DNA of 22,245 nt from JAFGOM01 sp964605795 (GTDB lineage Archaea > Halobacteriota > Methanomicrobia > Methanomicrobiales > Methanospirillaceae), in contig CAZSDZ010000045.1 in NCBI GenBank assembly GCA_964605795.1, positions 1 to 22,245 of the forward strand, written 5' to 3'. The notes beneath the pieces were generated by a model, which was not told where the DNA came from, made no database searches, and saw only the letters and a program-made list of their open reading frames with translations. The position numbers and the translations under genes are program-made. Below are positions 8,139-16,109 of the stretch, piece after piece. Each line of letters opens with the position of its first letter. The stretch's first letter is position 1.

Positions 8139-9482
8139 TCAGGTAAACGGCCCGGAGGATGGATTACTCAGGTGCCTGACCATCCGGTTTTTCTTTAAAA
8201 TGGCACTCTCTGCTGCACGATCTATCCCCTTCTGCATACCGGTTAAATCCTTCCTGTGCTGATCGACAACCCGTTTTACCGGCGTGTATGCAGATTCCCT
8301 GAACTCAGGAATAAATGGCCTGCGTTTTTTTTCCTTCTCAAGCAGGGCTTCGCTCTCTCCTTCTTCTACGTACCCAATCTCTCTGATTCTGATACCGGTC
8401 TTTTGTATACAGCTTATGACTGATTCTGCGGCTTTTTTAGGAACCACGATCAGAAGGGCATCAAGTGAGACCCCGAGAGGATCAATCTGTAACCGGTTCA
8501 GCATCGCAGATATCGCAGGATCAATAAGATCATGCACGCTATCCTCCGTAATTACCATGCGACACTGTGCGGTCCTGGCCATCTCATAGATATCACCCCG
8601 CAGTCCTCCGTTGGTCACATCGGTCATGGCATGTATCTCCTGCAGGATTTGTGAATCAGAAAGAAGCGTCTTGCAAGCGGTCAAAAAACGAATATTCAGC
8701 GTTGCCTGAACCACTTCAGGGGAACCTGAATATATCGCGGTGGTTGCAATAGTCCCTCCCCCGGATCCCTCGGTCATGAGGATGAGATCCCCTGGCCGGG
8801 CCTGTTTTCTCGAGGTAATATGTTCTGCAACTCCAACACACCCGACACAACCGGTCATTCGATCGCCAATAACCATGTCACCTCCGATCCGCAGTGTTGA
8901 TCCACTCACGAGAGGAACGCCCATCACTTCACTTATTGCAACGATTCCTGCCGTGTAATCAAAAATTTTTGCAACATCAGCATCGTCAGCGGCATGAATA
9001 TCTGAAAAGAGCATTACCGGCTTTGCCCCCATGACATAGCAGTCACGCAGGGTAGCCCGTGTGACATGAAATGCTGCGAGAAACGGAAAGTCAGACAGAC
9101 GGGAATGCATACCATCAACCGTGCAGACGATATAATTTCCATGTTCTTCAACAACACCCCCGTCATCCATCTCATCGACCCCGACACAGGCCCCAGTCTT
9201 CCCGATTATCTCTGCTATCTTTTTATGGGCGTAAAAATCTCCGGTTCCCCGGGAACCGACCCCGAAATCCCCCATGGACACACCTGCCTGTTGATATACA
9301 AAGATGGGATCCTCGAGGTTTCCCGTCAGCACCGCCTCTTCATAGACCGCTTCTGCTAATGCCCGGACATACGTAGGATCTTCTCTCTTGATGGAACGTA
9401 TCGACTGGATCAGTCCCGCAATTATCTCCTCCCTGCTCTTGTGCGATCTGATGTTACGGTGCACATATCCTTCGAGATCCAT
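8139..9482 (-). CDS. AIR-synthase-related (PurM/SelD/HypE-like) ATP-binding protein
   Basis: 447 residues. The middle and C-terminal parts have the PurM-superfamily pattern: VGVDEMDDGGVVEEHGNY (about 109-126) and VCTVDGMHSR for the N-terminal AIRS domain, FSDIHAADDADV, then RPGDLILMTEGSGG and MTDVTNGGLRGDIYEMA for the C-terminal domain. Such enzymes use ATP to make aminoimidazole ribonucleotide, selenophosphate, thiamine diphosphate or thiocarboxamide intermediates. It is longer than PurM (about 345) owing to an N-terminal helical region (about 1-100) and a basic C-terminal tail. No SelD-type N-terminal Cys/Sec loop is seen. It resembles archaeal COG2144-type proteins, whose reaction is not established as far as I know. 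The ATG at 9482 has no Shine-Dalgarno match; a TATA-like element about 25 nt upstream suggests leaderless mRNA. Confidence 0.82.
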   Translation of the reverse strand: MDLEGYVHRNIRSHKSREEIIAGLIQSIRSIKREDPTYVRALAEAVYEEAVLTGNLEDPIFVYQQAGVSMGDFGVGSRGTGDFYAHKKIAEIIGKTGACVGVDEMDDGGVVEEHGNYIVCTVDGMHSRLSDFPFLAAFHVTRATLRDCYVMGAKPVMLFSDIHAADDADVAKIFDYTAGIVAISEVMGVPLVSGSTLRIGGDMVIGDRMTGCVGCVGVAEHITSRKQARPGDLILMTEGSGGGTIATTAIYSGSPEVVQATLNIRFLTACKTLLSDSQILQEIHAMTDVTNGGLRGDIYEMARTAQCRMVITEDSVHDLIDPAISAMLNRLQIDPLGVSLDALLIVVPKKAAESVISCIQKTGIRIREIGYVEEGESEALLEKEKKRRPFIPEFRESAYTPVKRVVDQHRKDLTGMQKGIDRAAESAILKKNRMVRHLSNPSSGPFT

Positions 9483-9501
9483 GCAGAATGGTATGTACGG
9501 C

Positions 9502-9512
9502 TATCATAATAA
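9502..9512 (-). promoter_or_regulatory. TATA-like element of the AIR-synthase-like gene
   Basis: The minus strand reads TTATTATGATA, centred about 25 nt before the ATG at 9482. That is the spacing expected for leaderless archaeal transcription and fits the lack of a ribosome binding site. The sequence is not a strong consensus. Confidence 0.35.
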
Positions 9513-9540
9513 CACCCATACATTACAGTTACCGAAAGTA

Positions 9541-9562
9541 TTCCTTCTTTGAAACGAAGGAA
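9541..9562. repeat. Inverted repeat in the divergent intergenic region
   Basis: TTCCTTC and GAAGGAA form a 7-bp inverted repeat with an 8-base spacer, about 60-80 bp upstream of the AIR-synthase-like start and well upstream of the subtilase. It could be an operator or an incidental purine/pyrimidine symmetry. No gene is supported between 9483 and 9797. Confidence 0.3.
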
Positions 9563-9710
9563 GAAGAAGAGATACGTCATTACAAAGAGATTTGCGCTTC
9601 GGTGTCATCCCGCAGGAGGGGTGATGTTCCGGTTGAACCAAAATATTCCTCTGTATGTTCAAACAGAAGCGTTTGGTGAGAATACAGAGCTACCTTTTTA
9701 GAGAGAAGAT

Positions 9711-9719
9711 CCTATAGTA
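9711..9719 (+). promoter_or_regulatory. TATA-like element upstream of the first subtilase
   Basis: CCTATAGTA lies about 30 nt upstream of the GTG at 9747 and about 80 nt upstream of the ATG at 9798. If used, transcription would start near 9740. The position therefore does not by itself settle which start codon is used. Confidence 0.35.
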
Positions 9720-9797
9720 TGAAGTAGTCACAATCTGCAGACCTTTGTGGGATTCACTACAAAATACTTCTGCAGAAACAGATTCGCGTTTCTAAAC

Positions 9798-12581
9798 ATG
9801 GTTCCCCGGACACTTCGACAAATTCCCGATCATACGAGCGGATACTATACATATCTCACGATTATCGCGGGGATACTGCTTGGTATTCTCTGCCCGGTTG
9901 TATCTGCAGGATTCTGTCCCGGCGATGAGTACTCATGCTGCAATAGATCGGTGCTTGAGGAGCGGCTTGCATCAGATCTCCTCCCCTTTGTCAGTGATTC
10001 AGAGAATAGTTCATTTCCGTCAGCCAGGGAAACACTTCGCCAGATGCGGGTCTTTGACCAGATCAGGTTTGACGCAGGTTCCCATCCGCTTGTTCATGTC
10101 CAGGTATCACTCAACCCTGAATATACCGGGGATGAGATCAGAGATCTGCTCCATGATTCTCTTTCTGATTCCGGGTTTGGTATCATATCAGGATGGGTCT
10201 ATCTTTCTGACGTAAGACGCCTTGCATGTCTCCCCGGAGTGATCAGAATACGACCGGTGCTTCCACCGGTATCAGGAGGAGGGATGGCACCATTACCAGA
10301 AGCAGACGAGTCTTTCTCTAAAAAAGAGTTCATCGATTCAGATCTGAAAAACGATATCGCAGATACCCTTCCCCTTCCTGATGAGAAAAGCGATATCTAC
10401 CTGCCGATGGTTCTTACCTGGGAAGGGAAACTATCAACCGATCTGCAACAGGTAATCGATTCACGATACTGCTCTCCAAACCAGGCACCTGAGGATGTAC
10501 AAAAACTCATGAAAGTTACCGGTCAGCTGCGCAATAGCACGGATGGAGAACCAGAGGTCTTAGTATCTGCACGGGTTTTTGAGATTGATGCAATTCCGCC
10601 GGTCACATCTGCGTTTACTGACTATTATGCTGATTCCCGATATCAGAAGGTTGAAGGATGGATACATGTCTCAGCATTACAATCTCTTGCAGAGAAGGAG
10701 ACCGTTTCACATATCCATACCATCCTTTCTCCAAAAACATCCTCTATCATCACAGAGGGGGATACTATCCACCGGGCGGATGAGATTCGGAATATTACCG
10801 GGTTTCGTGGATCCGGTGTCAGGGTGGGAGTCATATCAGATGGCGTTACACACCTTGATGATGCTATTATTGCCGGTGAACTGCCGGAATCAATAATAAT
10901 TCTCAGTGACACGATAGGCGGGGATGAAGGGACTGCAATGCTTGAGATTATTCATGATATTGCTCCTGATGCCGAACTGTTCTTCCATGACAGAGGTGAA
11001 AGCCCTATTGCTTTTATCCAGGCTGTTGACCGCTTAATCCAGTCAGGATGCCGGATCATCTGTGATGATATCATTTATGTAGAGCCGTTCTTTGAAGATG
11101 GGTATATTGCAGAGAACATCAGGGATCGCATTCTTACCCATGATATCATCTACATCACTGCTGCAGGCAATGCAGCTCTTTCTCATTACCAGGCCCGGTT
11201 TAACGGAACAAAAATTGATGGATACGATTGGCACTCATTTCTCGGGGAGCGAAATAATGCTACGGAAGAAAAAGATGCACATAGCCTTTATTTCACAATC
11301 CCTCCCCATGGTGCCGGCCATGTTGTTCTCCAGTGGGACGATCCCTTCATGGGATCGGGAAATAATTATGATCTCTTCCTTTTTGACAGGGAAGGATTTG
11401 AGATTGCACGGAGTGTCAATGTCCAGGATGGAGATGATGATCCTATCGAATGGTGCCGGTTTATCAACTCCAGAGTAAAACCAGAGGAAGTTCAGGTCAG
11501 AGTAGTCAAGGCTGGAGGTGAAGAGAGAGAGATTGAGATCTATGTCCTCCCCCTGTACGAGGAGATGATATATACCGATCCGTATACCACGGCTGACTCT
11601 ATTTATGCCCAGCAGGCAGTTTCAGAGGTTGTCTGTGTCGGGGCGGCAGGCATCGGGGTCGATGACTCGGTCATCATCGAACCGTTCTCTTCACAGGGTC
11701 CGGTTACCATCTCGTTTCCTGAGAAAGAGATTCGCAAAAAACCAGATATCGTAGCGATAAATCGTGTTCAGGTCTCTGCTGTTGCAGCCATTGGAAAAGC
11801 ATTCACTGGTACGAGTGCCGCTGCACCCCATGTTGCTGGTATCTGTGCAGATATTCTCTCTGCTTTTCCGTATGCTGACAGCAGTGCAATTCGGGCGGCA
11901 TTACTGGCATCTGCAACAGATGCAGGATCAATGGGATGGGATCAGGCATCAGGATACGGATTGCCGGATGCAGTCAGGATGGCACAGATGATCCCTCCGG
12001 CCCCTCCGGATGCATCCGGATCATATGAAACGCAGAGGCAGCCAGATATCAACCTGTCCCTGTCTGCCGGTACGCAACCGTTTGCGGATGCAATCAATCT
12101 TTTTGCAGGCTGGAATTGTATATCTATTCCGTATCCACTGGCGGAAGGTAATAATACTGCAGAAATTTTTTCTTCTGTTCCCACCGCAGATCACACTATC
12201 TGGATGTTTCGCAACCAGGAAACAGGATGGGTTCCGGTACAGGAAACTGATCTGCTGGTACCAGGAGAAGGGTACTGGATTTATTGTACCGAACCAATTA
12301 TAATCCTGCTTTACCCGGAACTCTCTCCTGATTCCGGCTGGAGAGAGGAAAAGGGAAGAGGTTCTGAGACATGCGGCTGGCACACCATGGGAATTACCGG
12401 AACCGATCCAGTACCTGCCCGGTTTTACATGGATTCCCATGCTCCGGACTGGTCTCATCTCTGTGTGTATGATGCCCAAAAACAGGAGTATAAACGCCCG
12501 ATCATACGGGGACGCGATGATTTGTTCTCTGACAGCAGACTTCTGTATCCCGGGGAAGGGTTCTGGTGTTTCATTGAGTAG
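9798..12581 (+). CDS. Secreted subtilase/sedolisin-like serine protease with C-terminal GWN modules
   Basis: 927 residues from ATG 9798 (GTG 9747 would add 17). A signal sequence with hydrophobic core at about 18-37 ends in VVSA. Residues about 90-160 and 255-315 look like two copies of a propeptide-type repeat (GWVYLSDVRRL against GWIHVSALQSL). The protease domain spans about 335-735: aspartate D348 in VISDG, glutamate E377 in DEGTAMLEIIHD where subtilisins have the His of HGTH, oxyanion N458 in AAGN, and nucleophile S673 in GTSAAAPHVAG. A D/E/S arrangement resembles sedolisin-like (S53-like) subtilases (family knowledge; not aligned here). An insert at about 460-600 has a bacterial pre-peptidase-like beta pattern (HVVLQWDDP). 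The C terminus (about 768-927) holds two related GWN/GYW modules also found in the next gene. Likely acts outside the membrane; substrate unknown. Confidence 0.88.
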   Translation: MVPRTLRQIPDHTSGYYTYLTIIAGILLGILCPVVSAGFCPGDEYSCCNRSVLEERLASDLLPFVSDSENSSFPSARETLRQMRVFDQIRFDAGSHPLVHVQVSLNPEYTGDEIRDLLHDSLSDSGFGIISGWVYLSDVRRLACLPGVIRIRPVLPPVSGGGMAPLPEADESFSKKEFIDSDLKNDIADTLPLPDEKSDIYLPMVLTWEGKLSTDLQQVIDSRYCSPNQAPEDVQKLMKVTGQLRNSTDGEPEVLVSARVFEIDAIPPVTSAFTDYYADSRYQKVEGWIHVSALQSLAEKETVSHIHTILSPKTSSIITEGDTIHRADEIRNITGFRGSGVRVGVISDGVTHLDDAIIAGELPESIIILSDTIGGDEGTAMLEIIHDIAPDAELFFHDRGESPIAFIQAVDRLIQSGCRIICDDIIYVEPFFEDGYIAENIRDRILTHDIIYITAAGNAALSHYQARFNGTKIDGYDWHSFLGERNNATEEKDAHSLYFTIPPHGAGHVVLQWDDPFMGSGNNYDLFLFDREGFEIARSVNVQDGDDDPIEWCRFINSRVKPEEVQVRVVKAGGEEREIEIYVLPLYEEMIYTDPYTTADSIYAQQAVSEVVCVGAAGIGVDDSVIIEPFSSQGPVTISFPEKEIRKKPDIVAINRVQVSAVAAIGKAFTGTSAAAPHVAGICADILSAFPYADSSAIRAALLASATDAGSMGWDQASGYGLPDAVRMAQMIPPAPPDASGSYETQRQPDINLSLSAGTQPFADAINLFAGWNCISIPYPLAEGNNTAEIFSSVPTADHTIWMFRNQETGWVPVQETDLLVPGEGYWIYCTEPIIILLYPELSPDSGWREEKGRGSETCGWHTMGITGTDPVPARFYMDSHAPDWSHLCVYDAQKQEYKRPIIRGRDDLFSDSRLLYPGEGFWCFIE

Positions 12582-12648
12582 ATTCGCGGCATTTTGGGTA
12601 AACAGCGATTGTACGATACTGGAATAGTAAGACAAGGAACAGGATACA

Positions 12649-14523
12649 ATGCCGAGAAATAATCTTTTGATACGGTTGCTGGTCCTCGTTCTCACCGGTA
12701 CCATGGTTTTATCCCTTCCGGGTTGTGCTGATATACCATCAGGCGTATCCTCAGAGGAACGACTGGTCATTCACTATAATCCATCATACCCGGTCCTTCC
12801 CAATAGTTCCCCTGTTGATACGGTCTCTCTTCATCCCTCTCTTCGCCTCATCAGCACCTGTGAACCATTATCGTTCGCTGTTGTGGGTCTCTCAGGGAAC
12901 AATACCGATTCAATGTATGAGATGCTCTCAACCCTTCCATTTATCTCTGACATTGAGTCTGACCCCATACGATATGCCTGTAATGATACCGCACCGCAGG
13001 CAGAAGAGACAAAAATGATCTCTCTTCCCGGCAGACCAGATGATCCCAGGTATCCGAACCAGTGGAGTATCCCGGCCACCAATGTCACGCGCATCTGGAA
13101 TTACCAGAAAAAAAGCGATGTTGTCGTATCTATCATCGATTCCGGGATTGATTATCGCAACGCTGACATTACCGGCCAGTATATCCCCGGGGGATATGAC
13201 TGGTACGGGGGCGATACCGAACCCTATGACTGGGACGGACATGGAACCCACCTTGCCGGGATAGTCTCTGCAACGACAGATAACCGGATCGGGATGAGTG
13301 GAATCGCAAACATATCACTCATGGCAGAGCGTGTATACAGCGATTCTTATACGACCTACGCGTCCCTTGGAGCATGTGCGGTTGTTCACGCTGCTGATAC
13401 CGGTGCTGATATCATTCTTATCGGTTACGGGGGTGAGACCGAGTCACGTGCCGAATCAAAGGCAATTGATTACGCTGCAAAGAAAGGATGTGTGATCATT
13501 GCTCCAGCCGGGAATACTAATACAAATATGCCGCATTACCCCTCTGATCTGCAACCGGTGATATCAGTCGGATCTGTTTCCCGGGATAGTAAACGGAGTG
13601 GTTTCTCAAATTACGGCATTTATCTCGAGATCATGGCTCCCGGAGAAGAGATCATCTCAATGCACCCGGGTAACCGGTATGCATACCAGAGTGGAACCAG
13701 CCAGGCTGCAGCGGTCACCACCGGTATTGCAGCACTTCTCTACAGCCTGTTTCCAGATATCTCTGCAGATATCCTCAGATCATCACTTGATGCCACGGCA
13801 GGAAAAAAGGATGAGGCAGATAGAACGATCTACTATGGCTATGGTCTCATTGATGCGCTTGCGGCGTACCAGTGGATCATAAACGAGGAGAAGAAAAGTA
13901 CTACTCAGGAATACACCCTCCCGGTTCCTACCCGGTCAGTTCACCATAGAACAAAGACTGCAATTGCTGAACCGGTAATAAATCAAACGTTAATCCTTGA
14001 GAGCGGCTGGAACTGCATCTCATTCCCTGCTGCACCTGTTGGGAATGAAACCTCCTTTGATCTCTTCTCTCGGATTGACACCGATGGCCATACGATCTGG
14101 AGATACGAGACCAAACCCGAAGACAAAGGATGGCACTCCGTTACCAATAGCAGTCTCATCAACCCTCTCGAAGGTTTTTTTGTCTACTCTGCATCCAGAT
14201 ACAACCTGACCTATTCTGTCTCCTTTCCAAACATCCTAAAAAGAGAACTGTATCCTGGCTGGAATACCGTCGGGACCCCGGCATATGAACCTACACCCGT
14301 TCGGGAGGCTTTTTTATCAGTAAAAGATACCTGGGTAACCCTGTTAGCCCTTAATGCCAGTTCAGGGTACTTCGATACTGCCATCGTAAATGGAGGTGAA
14401 GGACCTTTTTCAGACTCATTCCTTTTAGAGCCGCTAAAGGGCTACTGGATATACATGCAGGATGGAGGTATCCTTGTGCCACCGGGATCAGATCCGCAAT
14501 CAGATCCTGGATCAGAGTTTTAA
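12649..14523 (+). CDS. Subtilisin-like serine protease, predicted lipoprotein, with C-terminal GWN modules
   Basis: 624 residues. The N-terminal signal has a hydrophobic core at 7-23 followed by LPGC (C26), a lipobox suggesting lipid anchoring on the outer face of the membrane. A propeptide-like region follows, then the S8 catalytic domain at about 130-410 with D164 in SIIDSGID, H198 in DGHGTHLAG, oxyanion N289 in APAGN and S351 in SGTSQAAA, all canonical. The C terminus (about 448-605) contains two modules beginning SGWNCISFP and PGWNTVGTP and ending in EGFFVY and KGYWIY, homologous by eye to the tail of the preceding protease. It lies 67 bp after that gene with an AGGAAC ribosome binding site, so the two are probably co-transcribed. 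Substrate unknown; a role in envelope protein processing is inferred. Confidence 0.9.
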   Translation: MPRNNLLIRLLVLVLTGTMVLSLPGCADIPSGVSSEERLVIHYNPSYPVLPNSSPVDTVSLHPSLRLISTCEPLSFAVVGLSGNNTDSMYEMLSTLPFISDIESDPIRYACNDTAPQAEETKMISLPGRPDDPRYPNQWSIPATNVTRIWNYQKKSDVVVSIIDSGIDYRNADITGQYIPGGYDWYGGDTEPYDWDGHGTHLAGIVSATTDNRIGMSGIANISLMAERVYSDSYTTYASLGACAVVHAADTGADIILIGYGGETESRAESKAIDYAAKKGCVIIAPAGNTNTNMPHYPSDLQPVISVGSVSRDSKRSGFSNYGIYLEIMAPGEEIISMHPGNRYAYQSGTSQAAAVTTGIAALLYSLFPDISADILRSSLDATAGKKDEADRTIYYGYGLIDALAAYQWIINEEKKSTTQEYTLPVPTRSVHHRTKTAIAEPVINQTLILESGWNCISFPAAPVGNETSFDLFSRIDTDGHTIWRYETKPEDKGWHSVTNSSLINPLEGFFVYSASRYNLTYSVSFPNILKRELYPGWNTVGTPAYEPTPVREAFLSVKDTWVTLLALNASSGYFDTAIVNGGEGPFSDSFLLEPLKGYWIYMQDGGILVPPGSDPQSDPGSEF

Positions 14524-14541
14524 TCTTTTTGTGACAATCTT

Positions 14542-15216
14542 GTGAGGATGAACCTGACATATATCGGTCACTCCTGTTTTCTCCTCAAAGGTAGTCAGCG
14601 TATCCTTATCGATCCCTGCCCCGGGTATAGAAAGGAGGATTATAACCCCTCTATTATCGCCATCACTCACGGGCATGCCGATCATATGGGCCCGGTCAGG
14701 GAACTGGGTATCAGGACAGTTGCCCCAAATGAGATAGCAAAATATCTCGCAGCTCGAGGCATCCCGGTGGAACCGATGAATATTGGTGGAACCATACAGG
14801 TTTTAGGGATAACTTTTACCATGACACCGGCGCTCCATTCATCATGGATTGAAGAAGCGGGTATGGGGATGTATGGCGGATCTGCTGCCGGATTCATCAT
14901 CAACATGGACGGAGTCTGCATCTACCATGCAGGAGACACCGGACTGTTTTCGGATATGAAACTCATCGGACAACTCTACCATCCGGACGTGGCACTCCTT
15001 CCTGTCGGGGGGCGATATACCATGGGGCCCAGGGAAGCAATGATAGCAGCTGAGTACATCGGGTCTCCCCTCGTCATACCCATGCATTATAACACATTTC
15101 CATCGATCAGACAGGACCTTGGATCATTTATCACCGCAATCGAGAAAACAACAGATATGCGTGTCTTACCCTTACAGCCGGGTGAATCCACCGAGATCAG
15201 TCAGCCACAAACCTGA
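14542..15216 (+). CDS. Metal-dependent hydrolase, metallo-beta-lactamase fold (UPF0173-like)
   Basis: 224 residues. The family N terminus LTYIGHSCFLL is followed by ILIDPCPG, the zinc-binding motif ITHGHADHMG (H43, H45, D47, H48), HAGDTGLFSDM with a metal-bridging aspartate, and a final histidine in IPMHYNTFP. The order matches UPF0173-type hydrolases (about 225-230 residues), whose substrate is undefined. The GTG at 14542 has GTGA about 8 nt before it; the ATG at 14548 (two residues shorter) is an equally family-like start. It follows the lipoprotein protease by 18 bp, which suggests one transcript. No signal peptide, so it acts in the cytosol. Confidence 0.9.
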   Translation: MRMNLTYIGHSCFLLKGSQRILIDPCPGYRKEDYNPSIIAITHGHADHMGPVRELGIRTVAPNEIAKYLAARGIPVEPMNIGGTIQVLGITFTMTPALHSSWIEEAGMGMYGGSAAGFIINMDGVCIYHAGDTGLFSDMKLIGQLYHPDVALLPVGGRYTMGPREAMIAAEYIGSPLVIPMHYNTFPSIRQDLGSFITAIEKTTDMRVLPLQPGESTEISQPQT

Positions 15217-15278
15217 TCCCGGTCCCTGGGGATATGACGATAACGTATTTTTCATTTGCCAGACAAGATCATCCCACA

Positions 15279-15995
15279 ATGAAGAGAAAAATCGTCACTT
15301 TCACTCTACTGCCGGTTCTGTTATTCCTGCTCATCTGCTCGGTTCAGCCTGCTTTTGGGTCTGTCATGCATGCAAACCAGGACCTTGCCGGACAGAATTT
15401 TGCAGACCAGGATCTTGTCGGGGCATCATTCATGGGATCTGACTGCTCAGGAGCAACATTTCGTGGATCAAACCTTACCAGGGCCAACTTTCTTGATACT
15501 TCCCTCCGGGGCGCCAACCTGCAGAATGCAATCCTCTCAAATGCACTTTTCCTTGGCGCTGATCTGATGTCTGCCTCCATGTCAGACGCAGTATTAAACA
15601 ACGCACTCATGATTAACATCAAGGGAAAAGGAATGAATCTTCAGCGAATCCAGGGGTATGCTCTCAATCTCGCAGGAGCGAACCTAGAGATGGTAACTGC
15701 AGCAGGGGCATCCCTTCCCCATGCAATGATGACAGGAACAAACCTCCGCATGGTAAATTTCAAGGATGCAGATCTCTCCCATGCCATGATGCTTGGCGCT
15801 GATCTCTATGGTGCAAATCTTGCAGGGGCAGACCTCAGAAATGCTACCCTGACACAGGCAGATCTGCAACGGGCGACGTTGCGTGATGCAAAAATCACCG
15901 GTACACGGTTCAACGACGCAAAACTGGATTATGCCACCTGGATTGACGGCTGTATCTGTAAACCGGGATCCATCGGATCATGCGAGTGTTTTTAA
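15279..15995 (+). CDS. Secreted pentapeptide-repeat protein with C-terminal cysteine cluster
   Basis: 238 residues from ATG 15279; the frame is open to an ATG at 15234 that would place 15 polar residues ahead of the signal. MKRKIVTF followed by a hydrophobic core and QPAFG looks like a cleavable signal peptide. From about residue 35 to 220 the chain is built of A(D/N)Lxx pentapeptides (for example DLAGQNFADQDLVGASF and ADLRNATLTQADLQRATL), which fold as a right-handed quadrilateral beta helix of roughly eight or nine coils. The short tail carries four cysteines as CIC then CEC, a pattern suited to disulfides or metal binding outside the cell. Function unknown; pentapeptide proteins range from DNA mimics to structural proteins, and export argues against a DNA-mimic role here. 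Confidence 0.88.
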   Translation: MKRKIVTFTLLPVLLFLLICSVQPAFGSVMHANQDLAGQNFADQDLVGASFMGSDCSGATFRGSNLTRANFLDTSLRGANLQNAILSNALFLGADLMSASMSDAVLNNALMINIKGKGMNLQRIQGYALNLAGANLEMVTAAGASLPHAMMTGTNLRMVNFKDADLSHAMMLGADLYGANLAGADLRNATLTQADLQRATLRDAKITGTRFNDAKLDYATWIDGCICKPGSIGSCECF

Positions 15996-16029
15996 GAAAA
16001 TATACCTGCAGAAAAGAAAAATCACCGTT

Positions 16030-16054
16030 CCATTATTTTTTTCTCCAAAAAAAT
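16030..16054. terminator. Convergent T-rich terminator region
   Basis: Between the converging pentapeptide and chemoreceptor genes lies a T run on the plus strand followed directly by an A run (a T run on the minus strand). Poly-T tracts are the usual archaeal termination signal, so this short gap could stop transcription from both sides. Confidence 0.5.
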
Positions 16055-16109
16055 CTTTGCAGAATACCTCGCCCGGGGGAAGAGAGGGCAGAAAAAAGGA
16101 GATACGAGA

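Noticed and set aside
8284..9376. Several 60-100 codon plus-strand ORFs over the AIR-synthase-like gene
   Set aside because: Antisense shadows of a clearly conserved minus-strand protein.
9488..9679. 63-codon ORF between the AIR-synthase-like gene and the subtilase
   Set aside because: Lies in a divergent promoter region and has no recognisable motif or conserved start signal.
12021..12770. 249-codon minus-strand ORF opposite the protease genes
   Set aside because: Antisense shadow of two well-supported plus-strand genes; spans a gene boundary and shows no domain motifs.
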